This document shows positions 1 to 11,500 of a stretch of DNA of 64,000 nucleotides, piece after piece. Every line of letters starts with the position of its first letter. The first letter of the stretch is position 1. This stretch comes from Pseudoscleropodium purum (Eukaryota; Streptophyta; Bryopsida; Hypnales; Brachytheciaceae). Location: NCBI GenBank assembly GCA_963969395.1, contig OZ017804.1, positions 14,508,001 to 14,572,000 of the forward strand, written 5' to 3'. The notes below the pieces were generated by a model. That model made no database searches. It was not told the origin of the DNA and saw only the letters and a list, made by a program, of their open reading frames with translations. The position numbers and the translations under genes were made by a program.

Positions 1-804
1 CTTGCAGAAAAATTTAAGTTACAATTACCTTCATCCTGAAGTAAGTTCATGTGCAAGACTCTTTTTTCTGTAGCAAATTTTCCTTTCATTTGCTCCCAGA
101 AATTAAAAAAGTCCAATCATGTATAATTAACCTGTTCTTAATGAAGAATTATCCTAAACCCTAAACCTAATTAACCTAATTTCCCCAGACTTCTCATAAC
201 TTATGTTGAACTCCTCAGATCCATGCAATCCGTTTGCAACTGGTACTCATGAACATGTAAAGCTGACATGCACTACCAGGAAACTGTACCTCCAGTTTGT
301 TTGGGGGAGGGATTTCAAGAAGAAATTAGGGTTTCAAGTGGGTACTGCAGGGATTTCCAGCATGACCAAGAATTACAGCTTCATCCATTCCACGCACTCA
401 TTTTTCCATCAATTTCTCGAAGTTGTGCTTCACAATGAGGAACGAATCCCTTCCTGATCAGGAATTGAGAAAACAAACCCCTCCTAGTTGGGGTTTTCAT
501 TCAACCATTTTCAGCATTCCTCTATCAATACGAATCAAGCATATTGATTCACCTGGATTACAAAAGTGCTGTCTGAGTGTGATCGAGGTTTGCACAATTG
601 CGCATACTGATTATGGATGTTACTGTCCAAATATCCAAGCCAATTCAGTGAAAAAGAAGATAGTTACTGATATATGTGCTCCCGTGCGGCATTGAAAAGC
701 TGTGGTTTCGACGAGCCCATCATTCTTGCACATGTACAGTACAGACTCAGAATTAGGTGCCTGGGTTGTTAAAGAGCAGTGTTTTTCGTGGTGTCTACAC
801 ATGA
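1..804. other. Intergenic, no gene recognised
   Basis: Moderately AT-rich sequence with two short overlapping open frames (203-457 and 423-695) that show no recognisable domain and no clear splice context. A short telomere-like string (CCTAAACCCTAAACC) lies near 155-170, too short to be an interstitial telomere. The stretch from about 400 to 800 is less AT-rich than the DNA further right and could be an untranslated or decayed exon, but nothing in it supports a product. Confidence 0.4.
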
Positions 805-1498
805 CACACCCAGCTCCAACCTCTTGCACCTATTCTGTGTAAAAAAGTGGTCAATACCACAGTGACAACTCCCTTTTATAGCATGCCACAAAATTGTTGA
901 ATGTACTGGAAGCAAATGCAGCGAGGTATGGAAACACCACCACCACAGGAACAGAACGCAAAAATAAATCAGGAGGAAGAAATGTCAATTGATACCGGTA
1001 TTATTCCATCGCCTGGTCCTTCGACTCAGGAAGATGGATCCAAGTAATTATAATATTCACTGCTTTAAGTCTAATCTTCACTACATTGCGCGTAATCGAT
1101 GAAGCTGTTGTCGCAGTCAGTGTTCTAATCTCTCGTGGCAACAGACCGAACATACCCAGCTCCAATCTCTTGCAGCTATTCAATCTGTGTAAAAAAGGGG
1201 TCATTACCACAGTGACAACGTACTCCCTTTTGTATGCCACAGAATTGTTGAATGTACTGGAAGCAGCGAGGTATGGAAACACCACCACCACAGGAACACA
1301 ATGCAAAAATTAGGAGGAAGAAATTTCAAATTGATACCGGTAATGTTTCATCGCCTGATCCTTCGACTCAGGAGGCCGGATCGATCCAAGTGTAATCTTC
1401 ACTGCATTAAGTCTAATCTTCACCACGTTGCGCATAATCGATGAAGGTGTTGTCGCAGTGAGTCAGTTTTCTAGCTAATCTCTCGTGGCAACAGACCG
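805..1498. repeat. Two-copy tandem duplication, unit about 346 bp
   Basis: Unit 1 (about 805-1148) and unit 2 (about 1149-1498) align along their length. The phrase CAGCTCCAA recurs at 811 and 1157, the ATGGAAACACCACCACCACAG segment recurs in both, and both units end in CAACAGACCG. Small indels and substitutions show that the duplication is not very recent. Short ORFs run through it on both strands, but the frames are not conserved between units, so I read it as non-coding. Confidence 0.85.
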
Positions 1499-1618
1499 TG
1501 CCTCGATTGATAATGCATCGGGCCTTACAAGTTGAATACACAGAGCTCCAAATTCCAAACTCTGGGTGGCAAATGAGGCCGGCGTTCCATCTTTTACAAA
1601 CAATCCGAAATCTGCATA

Positions 1619-1920
1619 AGGTAGTGTGCTCTTAAAGCGACCTTTTAAGAGCTGATTGCATTTTGGGGGAAGCTAAACTCCTTGAAACAATTTTCAGTAA
1701 ATTTTCATAGGAAGAAAAATGGAATTGGCATGTAACCCAAGTCGTTTCATATTTTTTGGACCTTCTTGGAATTAGTTACAAATTTCTGAAGTTGAAAATC
1801 AATGGTCATTGAAAGCAACCCCTCTTGAAATGTACTCTTCTAGCATATTGAGGAACGCAAAATGTACCTCTGTTTAGAGGTTGCTTTTAGAGCCAGGTTG
1901 CATTTAAAGCACCCTACCTT
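1619..1920 (+). mobile_element. TA-flanked MITE, AGGTAGGAGG family, diverged copy
   Basis: The left end reads TA-AGGTAGTGTGCTC and the right end GCACCCTACCT(T)-TA. The interior matches the copy at 27834-28146: a CAGTAAATTTTC block, a GTTTCATATTTTTTGGA block and a rightward TTGCTTTTAGAGCC block. There is no coding capacity. The TA flanks fit a Tc1/mariner-like mode of insertion; that assignment is inferred from the flanks only. Confidence 0.7.
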
Positions 1921-3551
1921 TAGCTCAGGTGGTAGCTTTTTCCACAATTCAACATCCAAGTCATTGTTCGTAACTATCTATTTGGCTGAAAATAAAAATA
2001 CAAAGGATGCATGTTGGTTAGCTTATAGAAATAATTATCAATGATTAACACCAACAATTTACAAAGGTTCTTTTTCAAGGTAATTGTTACTTGATCATTG
2101 CTATAATTTGGGTTTAATTGGAAACCTATCCAATCTTAATAGTTTATGGAAGGATTAGTAATCATGTAGACTAGGACTAGTATCATCACGAGAATATTTG
2201 ACAGAAGTTTAAGAAACACGTTTCCAAGCATATAACCATAATTAACTAACACTAAATGTAATACTTTAACACCAAGCTTCTGGACACTAACAATGAACAA
2301 AATTCTAAACTAGTCCTAATCATTGGAAACTCCTTGATTTTTATGTTTTTTTTTTCACTTCATTTTCTATTTGTGCTAATCAATAGAATGAACTAGCACA
2401 AAACAATATCCTCCTAAGTTGGTTGCTTGAATCATCCATTTCCAAATTATAGTCAAATTAGATATGGTGTAATAAATGAAGTTGTGTTTGATTCTCAAAT
2501 TCAATATGAGTAATTCCACCTCCGTTGAATACATCACTTGAATATCACAATCTCATGGTTGAAACTAGAAATCAAAACAATTGACAAAAGAATTGAGCAT
2601 TCACTTACATTATAATCTTACGAAATAAAACATCATCTAAAAATGATCTCAAAACATACATGAGCTTAAAATACCAAAGTTAAATAAACTGTAGTAAAGC
2701 ATGAGTTAAAGCCCAAAAAAATTAAATTAAGTATAATTAAAAGAAAAAATAGATCATTAGTTAAGTATCACTTTGATTGTTCCATTTATCGTTTGAGATT
2801 CTACAACTCGTTTCATTAGTCTATACATTTGGGAGGAATTTTTTTTCTTTTTACAATCTTCTAAAATGATAATAGTCCTCCTAAAATTATAGTACCTATT
2901 ATTACAACAAAGTACATATAACTTGTACAATGACCCTATCTAAAACAAATCACAATATTGAACAAAGAACCAATGACTAAATAATAATTTGGTCAAAATT
3001 AGTAAATTGGTTTGAGAAAATATTTTGGTGATAGATTCCCATCTTTTTAGTGGATGATATTGCCATACTTCTAGAAAATCTTGGGATTAAAAAAAAAAAA
3101 TTTCATTTTTTTTTTCTACAATTTTGAATGAATAAAATAGTTGATGTTTCATCCATGACATTCTTTGTCAACATATGACTAGAGCATAATTGGAGGGAAA
3201 CGCCACAAGAGATCTAAATCTCACATTGGTGTGTTGGCAACATTTTACTAGTATAAAATAGTTTGATCAACTTGCCATTTTTGGAAACTCTCTCATTGTT
3301 GCACTCAAATTGAAGGAAATTGAAGAATATTTTTGAGCCACTTGTTTTTTATTCTTGCTTTTCATGCAAGTAGAATCTTTGTGATAAATCCTACATTTTT
3401 TATTTTTGAGATTATTTCATTGAGACTTTGTTTCTCAAGATTAGAGTAATAGAAGCAAAATCAATCCCTTAGAAACTAAATCTTTTCTTGAACTTTTTCA
3501 TAATTTTTCTTATATCTTTGTTGATGATATATATTACTTAATTACCTCACT
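1921..3551. other. AT-rich intergenic DNA
   Basis: Strongly AT-rich with many A and T runs and no ORF of interest. From about 3220 the sequence has some LTR-like features: TGTTGGCAAC near 3234 and a TATAAAATA-like box near 3250. These sit upstream of a primer-binding-site-like string at 4651. This could be the remains of a retrotransposon LTR later split by the element at 3556-4487, but the evidence is thin. Confidence 0.4.
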
Positions 3552-3555
3552 TTAA

Positions 3556-4487
3556 CCCCTAAAGTTGCTTTACTATATATGTTTTCACCGGAAACGCTCT
3601 AAAATTGCCATTTTTAGGACAAGTATAAAAAAAATTAAAAACTATTTTTCTATACATCCAACCATAGGATCTTGTATTATGATAATTTGAAAAGATGTGG
3701 AAAAAATTTCTGAAATTTCCACCGTGTAGATTGCAAAATATTAGCGTTTTTTTGACAAAAAGCCTTTTTTTGACCCTGCAAAAAACCGGGTAGGTGCACT
3801 TCACAAGGTCACTTTTTTATAAAAAAAATGTCGAAAATGGTTGCAATCCTTTGGATTCATTCTTCAAGGCAAGTTGGCTACATGCTTTGAATATTTCAAA
3901 TCATTTGGAATTGTACAACATATAGGAAAAAAATAGTAAGTAGAAAGAAGTAGAAAATGAATCAAAATACTATATTGTTAATAATTTAGTTATAAAATTG
4001 AAAAATGCCAATTCCAATGGTTGTAAAGTTGTAATAAACAATCTTCACCTAATTTTTTTTTATCTTTTTCCAAAAATATTGAAGATTGAGTTCAATAAAG
4101 AACTTCAAAGTTTATTTTGGAATGTAGAATCCATAACTGCACGCAAACTAAAACACCTCGTAACTTTTGACTCATTGATTGAAATGGAATGATTCAAAGC
4201 TTTCTATGTATGTATAAATCTAAGAAATTAATTTCAAATTTTTATCTTTGAAAAAAGTGATTTTTTCAGATCTGCTTGGATTGCCCGAGTTGAGAAACAA
4301 ACTACATATTAGGCCATAACTTTTGATTCATAATTCCAAATGTCTTGAAATTTAGTGCACATGAAAGATACTCTTTGTCTACACCTTTTGTTAAAATTTG
4401 GGCCAAAAATATAAAAATCTCCGTTCACATGCACTTGCTCAAAAAAAAAGTTATATTGCCAAAAAATGCACCTTGGTCCTTTAGGGG
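3556..4487 (+). mobile_element. TTAA-flanked piggyBac-like MITE, copy 1 (932 bp)
   Basis: Left boundary TTAA (3552-3555) followed by CCCCTAAAGTTGC; right boundary GGTCCTTTAGGGG followed by TTAA (4488-4491). The terminal inverted repeat is only about 9 bp (CCCCTAAAG / CTTTAGGGG). The interior is AT-rich and non-coding. It matches the element at 37923-38841 from end to end, including a GGATCTTGTA.TATGATAATTTGAAAAGATG block and a GGCAAGTTGGCTACATG block. TTAA duplication with CCC at the tip is diagnostic of piggyBac-superfamily insertion; the superfamily assignment is inferred because no transposase is present. Confidence 0.85.
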
Positions 4488-4491
4488 TTAA

Positions 4492-6040
4492 TCAAAGTTA
4501 TCATACAAAAAATTAAAAAAAGAAGTCAAGCATTGATTTGAATGAATACGAAGATTTGTAGTAAAAACAAACCCTAAAATCTCTTTGTTCATCACCTAGA
4601 TTTTGGACATCATAGTAGTAAGGGGTTAAAAAATGCTATTACTCTTGACCTGGTACTAGAGCATCTAGAGCTTGATGTACTTATCAATTACTTCACTTGT
4701 CATGTGGATGCTATGATATTATCAAAGAGTGATAATTGCACATTAGTTTGTATTGTCACCATGAAGCTTTTCTCATATGCGTTGCTTCCAAGACAAAAAA
4801 AAGTAGGTGGATCCATTATTAACTAAGTTCAATTCAAACTTCTAGTTTAGGACCCAATTTTTGCTCTCCTACATTCTAATGAGTGAAATTTGTTCACAAC
4901 GATAAACTAGGATTTAGAGGGTTGGAATTTGGGTTGAAAAGTCACCATTTCAAAAAACCAATGAACATCACCATGCAATCTATTGATTCTATTGATTCAT
5001 TCATTATTACATAATGTCAAAGGATACTTTGGATTGCAAATGGAACTATGTAGGAAATTAGGAAAGTCACATTACCATGTCAGAAGACAAGCCAATAGAC
5101 CTCCAAGGGTTCATAATGAAAAACTATGTGATTTTTCATAACCTAATGTATCTTTCTTTTTTAAAAAATGAGCTAACCAAAATACTTGTGAAAATGTTCC
5201 CTAATTTGTTGTTTTTTTGCAAAATTTAGAAATTTGTGAATTCAATAAGTGAAACTATATGCAATGGCAAAAAGCTCTACAATTGGCTTCTTAACTTAAA
5301 TCCACATCCAAATCAACAAGCATAACTAAATCTTTGTAGTAGAAAACTTGGACTAATTTATTCTCATAATTCCCTTAACCCTAGTCTAAACCTCAAAGGA
5401 AAATTGCAATGCCAAATTTCCTATTACTATCATTTATTACACTAAATTTAGCACATTGCTATTGTAATGTGTGCATTCTTATCATATAAAATGCTTGAGT
5501 GCTTTTCGTCCAAATTACAAATTTGAGTTCATACACTTTGCTTTCACATACAACAGCATGTTTTATGGGAATGATGAAGAATAGTCCAACTTCAAATCTC
5601 TATACCACAAGATCAAGTCTACAATTTGGTCATACTCTCATATGTAAACCTACATCTATCATCATATGACAATAATGTATATTCTACGGTATTAATTCTA
5701 CAAAAGGTAAAATAGAAAAATCTAAACTTGTGCAATTAAGTCAATGTGCATAGTTAGAGTCAAATGTACAAGTAGGGATTATTTTTTATTCATAGGCAAA
5801 CAAAAATAATGAAATTTAAAATCAAAAGTATATTCTTTGAAAGTTTTTTGAATTTTTTTGAATTTTTAAAGTAAGGATTTGAGGAAACAATAAAGTGTTC
5901 TATACGTACAATATAGAAGGTTTGAAGTGCCCCTGGAAAGACAACCCAAAACCATTCACTAAAGATTCTATTATTTTGCAACTTCGTTGTATGAAGTGTT
6001 GAAAGTTGGAGACATCTTCCACAAGGAGTTCTAGCACACA
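4492..6040. other. AT-rich intergenic DNA; PBS-like site at 4651-4662
   Basis: No gene seen. TGGTACTAGAGC at 4651-4662 matches 10 of 12 bases of the initiator-tRNA-Met primer-binding site TGGTATCAGAGC used by many plant LTR retrotransposons. Nothing downstream translates into a recognisable gag or pol domain, so at most it is the stump of an old element. Confidence 0.35.
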
Positions 6041-6043
6041 CTA

Positions 6044-6352
6044 GGGTAAGAGGTTCTAAAAGCACATAGGTACTAAAAGCATCCACCTCCTTAAATATAC
6101 CTTGCATGTACATGTTTCTTTTTTGTAGCCTCCAGCCATGTACAAACAGTGTACATTTTAGGAGGTGGACGCCATTAGAGCCCTATGCCACTTCAACTTC
6201 AAAATTTCATAACGAATTCCACAAAGCTCCAAAAAATATGAAACGACTTGGGTTAGAAGACAATTCTACTTGTCTTTCAAGGAAAATTTACTGGAAAATA
6301 TTTGAAGAAGTTTCACCTCCCCAAAAATCAGTTCCAGCTCTTAAATGGACTA
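6044..6352 (-). mobile_element. AGGTAGGAGG-family MITE, inverted and truncated copy
   Basis: The sequence reads as the reverse complement of the 27834-28146 element. It has GGTAAGAGGTTCTAAAAGC at the left, a TGTACATTTTAGGAGGTGG block, a CTCCAAAAAATATGAAACGAC block and a GGAAAATTTACTGGAAAATA block. The expected right terminus (CTCCTACCTTA) is missing; the sequence runs instead into the hairpin at 6353. Short ORFs across it are chance openings. Confidence 0.65.
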
Positions 6353-6477
6353 GGTAACTGCAAAGTAGTCCAAGTTATCAAAAATAATCACCAGTTAGTA
6401 CCTACCTTGCCACCCCATGACTCGGTAGGTACTAACCGGTGATTAATTTTGATAACTTGGATTGCTTTGCAGTTACC
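6353..6477. repeat. Foldback (hairpin) element, 125 bp
   Basis: The two arms, each about 55 bp, are near-perfect reverse complements. The left arm starts GGTAACTGCAAAG and runs through TAGTACCTACC; the right arm runs GGTAGGTACTA to CTTTGCAGTTACC. The loop is about 15 bp. The tip (AGGTAACTGC) resembles the tip of the foldback at 32767 (AGGTAACTCTGC), so the two are probably related small inverted-repeat transposons. It abuts the truncated MITE on its left. Confidence 0.8.
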
Positions 6478-7160
6478 AAGACATAATGTCGATGCATAGT
6501 TGTTGAGCGGTTTGACTTCTCTAGAACTCAAGAAAAGATTTGTCTCATCAATATGAGTAGTCGACATACCAACCAAAATTTTAGATAAAGTTACTAGAAG
6601 TGGAATAATTGTCGTTATAGCCCTAGTTTGTAAGGTCACGGCATTCTATTCATCACTTGTTTGCAAATCAAGAGTGATTGTGAGTGTGTGAACTAAGAGA
6701 GCTAAACTAGCATGGAAAGAGTTAAGAAGATGAGAATTCCTTTTGTGAAAGGACTAGAGTTGTATGCCTCTCAATGTTTTACAAGAGGTCATGGAGGTGG
6801 ACGTGGGTGTGGTAGAATAGGGATGATACAAGAGAAGAGGCAATAGCTCAAAAAATTGCAGAAGGAAGATCTTCAAGTCCTTACATTTCAGTAGTATCTC
6901 CTTCTATTGATGTTGAGGTCATCCGCTAAGCTCCCTTCTTGTGTAAGTGCAAAATGCTCAAAATGAAAATCTCCAGATTGATCCATTCAACATCGGAATA
7001 GATTTTTCTTCTCCAAGTCTTTCTGGAGTTGACTTATTGGAAGAGCCAAAATTTGATTTGATATTATCGAACTTTGGTTCTACTAAATAACTTCGATGAC
7101 AATGTCATTGCATTTTCAAAGAGTGAAATCAATATCAATTCTTTCATTCTGATCTCCCTT
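6478..7160. other. Intergenic, possible 5' part of the recombinase relic
   Basis: No intact reading frame. A glycine/arginine-rich stretch near 6780-6830 could be a decayed N-terminal coding segment of the element that follows, but it has no motif I can name. Confidence 0.3.
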
Positions 7161-7221
7161 GTTAACAATGAGAGCTTTGCCGATGTAGTTCCTTCTTTTC
7201 CAAGCAAATGAGAGTGATTGT

Positions 7222-9330
7222 TTGCCTACTACAAGCTGTTCAAGTAAATACCTTTCACTTCCATTGGGATATGTTTCATCCCAAGCAAGTAGTGAGAAAC
7301 TAGTAGGTGGTTTCTTAAAATATGATCCAGCAAGAGTGCAAAGCATTTTGAGTAGTAGTGAAAATCCAAGTGTCAAAGTAGATACATGGGCAAGAAATCG
7401 TTTTGATCAATGGAGAATAGCTTGAGGATTGCAAACATGTGATTCACTAGAGAAACTACCATTGCGGGAGTTTGGAACTTTGCTTGCCAAATTTTTTAGC
7501 ATGTTGTGCAAGCAAAATGGAGAGTTATATCCAAGTGGAACCATTATGAATCTCCTACAAGCTTTCAATAGGGTCCTTTGTCATGCACAATATGAACGCA
7601 TAATCTTGACTAGAGTTAGTGAACCCCAATTTAATATTAAAAAACACCCTTGGTTTATAGGTGCAACTAAAGTAGTAGTAGATGCTATGAAACGTAGCAA
7701 AGGTCTAAGAGCCACCAAAGAGAGACGCAAAGTAGACAGCATCAATTTCCAATAAGAGCAAATTTTGCTCTCACATCCATGCAACATGGCTGTGCATCCT
7801 TCTCGTTGTCAAAAGCGGTTTGCTTGGTTCTATGTTACAGAATTCTTGATAAGAGGTGGTTTAGAGTTACACAAACTACTTGTTTTTTTACTTCTCTTTA
7901 GAGAAAGATGAAAATGGCAAAGCATTTTTAAGGTGAGTCATACCATAATGATTTTTCATGACTAGATTCCTTCATATCTCATATGTTTCTACTTGATGTT
8001 TTAATTTTTAGGAATATTATCGTCATTTATTACTATATTGATTTTGTTGGTGATTGGTTGTAGATATGATGAGTGGTTGTCAAAAGTGAACAAGCCATCA
8101 ATGAAACGCTTTCAGCAAGAGCATTTTCGTCCCCCAATTACATCTTTCAATAGGGATGTTATAGAAATATTTGCTATCTTACTAGCACACATGCTAGAAG
8201 AGTCTAAAAATGTTGGCTCTCTTTTTTTGTCACCAATTCAAAATGCTAGATCAATTATTTGGTATAAAAAGGTATCCCCATAGGCGAGAGTACAATTAGA
8301 AGGTGGATTAAGGGTATGATGGCCAATGCAGGAATAGAAGGGGATTTTACTAACAAGAATGGTCAAGTTACTGCAATCACACGCATGTCAATTACTTGAG
8401 TTCCAAGAGACATCATAACAAGAATCACTTGTCACTATAATGAGAAAACTCTTGCGAGGTATAATCAAAGTGCTTCTTTAAAGCAAAAGGCAGCACAGAC
8501 TTTAAGTCATCAGCCATACGACACCATTACATGAGTAGTATTATGATTTTATTGATCATTATGAGAAAGAGTTGCAAGGTTGGCATCGCAAGCAAATTTT
8601 GAATCCAAGTAACTAGAGTCAACTTCCAAGTCGACTACATTCACAACAGTTCAACATGCTTAGTGGACTGAATGCACAAGGTAAATATTTCATTCATCAA
8701 TATTTGATTAGATCAAGCCTCCTATATCTTCAATTACTATCTTGTAAGGTAAATATGTTTTAAATTCGTGAATTTGATCGCATGTAATTTTGTGTGATTT
8801 TCAAATGTTCAAGAAATTGTGTATGGTGGACCAAGAGACTCAATTGAACGTGAAGTCCGAAGTCTGGATAATGATTTTGGGGAGACTCTCGATTCGGATC
8901 TCCTTAAGAGGACTCTAGAAGCCTCGAGAAAGTCCAATTTATTCAAAGAGAAGTGGAAAAAATCGATGCTTGAGCACTCAATTAAACATCAAGTATATGG
9001 AATCCCTTAAATTTCAAGTTCAATCACTTCTAATTTTAGAGTGTCTTCGAGTCCATCGGTAATTGCAAGTCTAGAAATAAATGCAAGTCCCATCAAGCTA
9101 AGCAAGCCTACAAGTAATCAACAACCACCTAAGGCAAAGAATATTCAAGTTCTAATGAGTTGTGGTGGAGAAAATGTGCCAAAGGATATTGGATGCACTT
9201 CGAGTTCTTCACCGCCCAATAGTTTGGTGAACTTTCCATAGTTCAATGGAAACTTTTCAAATTGTGTTTTTCATATCAACATTAGTGATGCAAATCATGA
9301 TGAGAGTAGGTGCACAAAAAAATAGTGATT
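7222..9330 (+). pseudogene. Crypton/DUF3504-like tyrosine recombinase, decayed
   Basis: Broken frames, read in order, match the layout of DUF3504 (Crypton-type) tyrosine recombinases. At 7370-7425 lies a W....FDQWR core-binding motif, then an in-frame TGA. At 7429-7755 lies the LAKFFSMLCKQNGELYPSG helix. At about 7828-7880 FYVTEFLIRGGLELHKL keeps the first catalytic Arg (codon 7852-7854). A GT-AG intron (7933-8063) follows, rejoining as FLRYDEW. After a frameshift near 8280 come IGESTIRRW and AGIEGDFTN, then ITCHYNEKTLARYNQ with the late His and the Tyr. In the family TNHSLRAT motif both catalytic His and Arg are lost (TNKNGQVT), followed by a TGA near 8398. The 8819-9300 part keeps a C-terminal FNGNFSNC..HINIS tail like those of animal relatives. 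Crypton recombinases integrate circular DNA by single-strand exchange; this copy cannot be active. Its boundaries are not defined. Confidence 0.68.
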
Positions 9331-11500
9331 TTGTTAAATTCATAAATAGGTGGGTAGTTGGAAATAGATTTTGGAAGTTAAATGGACATTAGTGAAGTTT
9401 TGTTGCATTGAAGTTCAATAGTCTCATAAACTTACTACACAAAAGTTAGGTGAGTTTAACAAACTCATGAACTCAGTAGTTGAAGTTATATGGATTAGTA
9501 GTGACTAAGATAATACTAATTGAAAGTAACAATTAAAGAGATTTTGAAAACTTGATATTTTTTTTACATGTTATATGATATTTTATAACACAGTACAAAT
9601 TGATCATTGTTGAGTTCATTGCCCATGGGTTGAGCTTCCAATACACCATTGCATATAATTATCATGATCAAACTGTTACACTTGTGATGGACCATGCCAA
9701 TTCCATTTCCCATTGTATATCAATATTGCAATCAAATTGATATGCCTATAATGGACCATGGCAATTTAGCTTTTGAACATTGAATTCACTAGAGCATAAG
9801 GTATCTGGAACATAATTTTTGCATGGAATCGTAAATTGATAAACAAGATCATATTGTCTCCGAGGAATAATTCCAAAGGTTGTTATGGTAGTTTTCAACA
9901 TATTGTATTGCATCCTTCTCTGGTAGATTAAAATTTCAAAGTCAATTGTTGTGATTTACAATACAAATTATGGTTGCTTTTACTGTAATGACTTAAATTC
10001 AAGTCTATCAAATAATTCATCAATTTGAATGAATCGAATGCGAAGTCATGAGCATTCTACTTTTGTATTCAGAAGAATCCATGAAGATACACTGTGAAAT
10101 CCAAATTATTGAAGAATCAATTAGAATCGCACAATTTCAGTCACTATTTTATTAAATCCTTGAATGTAAGCTTGTAGAGAATTAGTTTTATAAGTAGATG
10201 CATTCTTGGTGAAAAGTTAGGTAAGTTCAACAATTTTAGGAGTCACTAGATGAAATTAGGTGAATCCTCACTCACTGTTTACTAAATTCATACCAGTTGG
10301 TGTTAGCAAGGATATCTCTTAGATTTCTCTCATGGCGGACCAATGAAATTTCTACTTCGTACCACCTTATTGAAAATTTGCACAACTGAGAGTAAGCATT
10401 ATCAATCTTAATCTTAATCTCCCTCTCCTTAACCAATTGAAGCATGCCACGATGGTGAAACTCTCTTAGATTGACAGCATGGTCAGTTTATGGACCTCCT
10501 ACCTTAATAAGCTTCAGTGTCTGACTGCATGTCACGACGAATTCCTCACTCGAAGACCCTCAGTATTCGGGTATCTTTTGAAACGTCAGGACACTTTCTC
10601 ATTCATTGCACTTGACTTCAGAAGTTGCTTTGAAAAACTGCACTTCGAAAGGGCAGAAACAAAGGGATACTAATGCATACTCCCGGAACTGCATCATTCA
10701 CAAAATCAGAAACTACAGTACCAAACTCTTATCATGCAGCCAGAATAATTGTCATAATCACGCAACTGAGAGTTTCACAATTAAGCAACCCGAATTTCAT
10801 AATCATACAGTCATGCAGATGGAATTATAAGTATCGAAAATCGTAGCTCAAGTCTATTATAAGCCATTGATAACCTCACAATAGAAGTGGAAATGCTAAT
10901 CTAACTTCGTCTTCTTCCTCCAATTTCCATATCAGTTCGCAATTCATCCACACAGCCCACTGGGGTCAGATTTGAGACACCATGTTCTGCGCCGCGGACA
11001 TGAGCTGGACAAGAATTGACGTATTTTGAAACCTTTGAAATTTTGAAACAAATAATCTTTCAATCATTTTTTTTGCATAGAAGTGTACTCTTTCAATCAT
11101 TGTTAGTATAAAAAAACAATATTTTTCGCATGCAATCATTGGCAGATCTCTACGTACAGATCTCAGTGGAGAGACGAATAATCTCTTAGGGTGCAAGCTA
11201 GAGACAAACTCTCTTGAGATCAAGTTTCGATCTTTTTAGGAAATTCTCAATGAAATCATCAGTGTGGCAGGGTTGTAGATTGCAATTGAAGTGGCAGGCG
11301 ATCGGCCGCAGACAACCCCATTTCCTTTCAAAGATCGGTGAGCACCGACACTTAACCACAATTAAGTTATCATGCTTACGAGTCACGAACAACTTGCTGC
11401 TCGAGAAAATCGAGTTTAAGAATACCAGTAGATGAGTTGCTCTTGGTACAGTAACAAGGGAAGAGTATAGTAAGAGGTCCCTGACACTTATAGGATTCTC
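9331..11500. other. Intergenic DNA, no gene recognised
   Basis: AT-rich to about 10.3 kb, then more balanced composition. Around 9610-9780 a CCATTGCATATAATTATCATGATC segment recurs in diverged form about 70 bp later, each time followed by ATGGACCATG. Open frames at 10479-10673, 10606-10830 and 11214-11435 give no recognisable product. The balanced composition of 10.4-11.5 kb could mean an old transcribed region. Confidence 0.4.

Noticed and set aside
154..176. Telomere-like CCTAAACCCTAAACC string
   Set aside because: Only two imperfect units; common by chance in plant intergenic DNA and no telomeric array follows.
203..829. Overlapping ORFs of 69-90 codons near the left edge
   Set aside because: No domain, no consistent splice frame and overlapping opposite-strand frames of similar length.
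3559..4192. ORFs of 64-81 codons inside the 3556-4487 element as possible transposase pieces
   Set aside because: They are AT-driven, not conserved in the 37923 copy and show no transposase motif; the element is non-autonomous.
3220..4662. Possible LTR retrotransposon (TGTTGG start, TATA-like box, PBS-like TGGTACTAGAGC)
   Set aside because: No second LTR, no gag or pol similarity and two mismatches in the primer-binding site; noted only as weak evidence.
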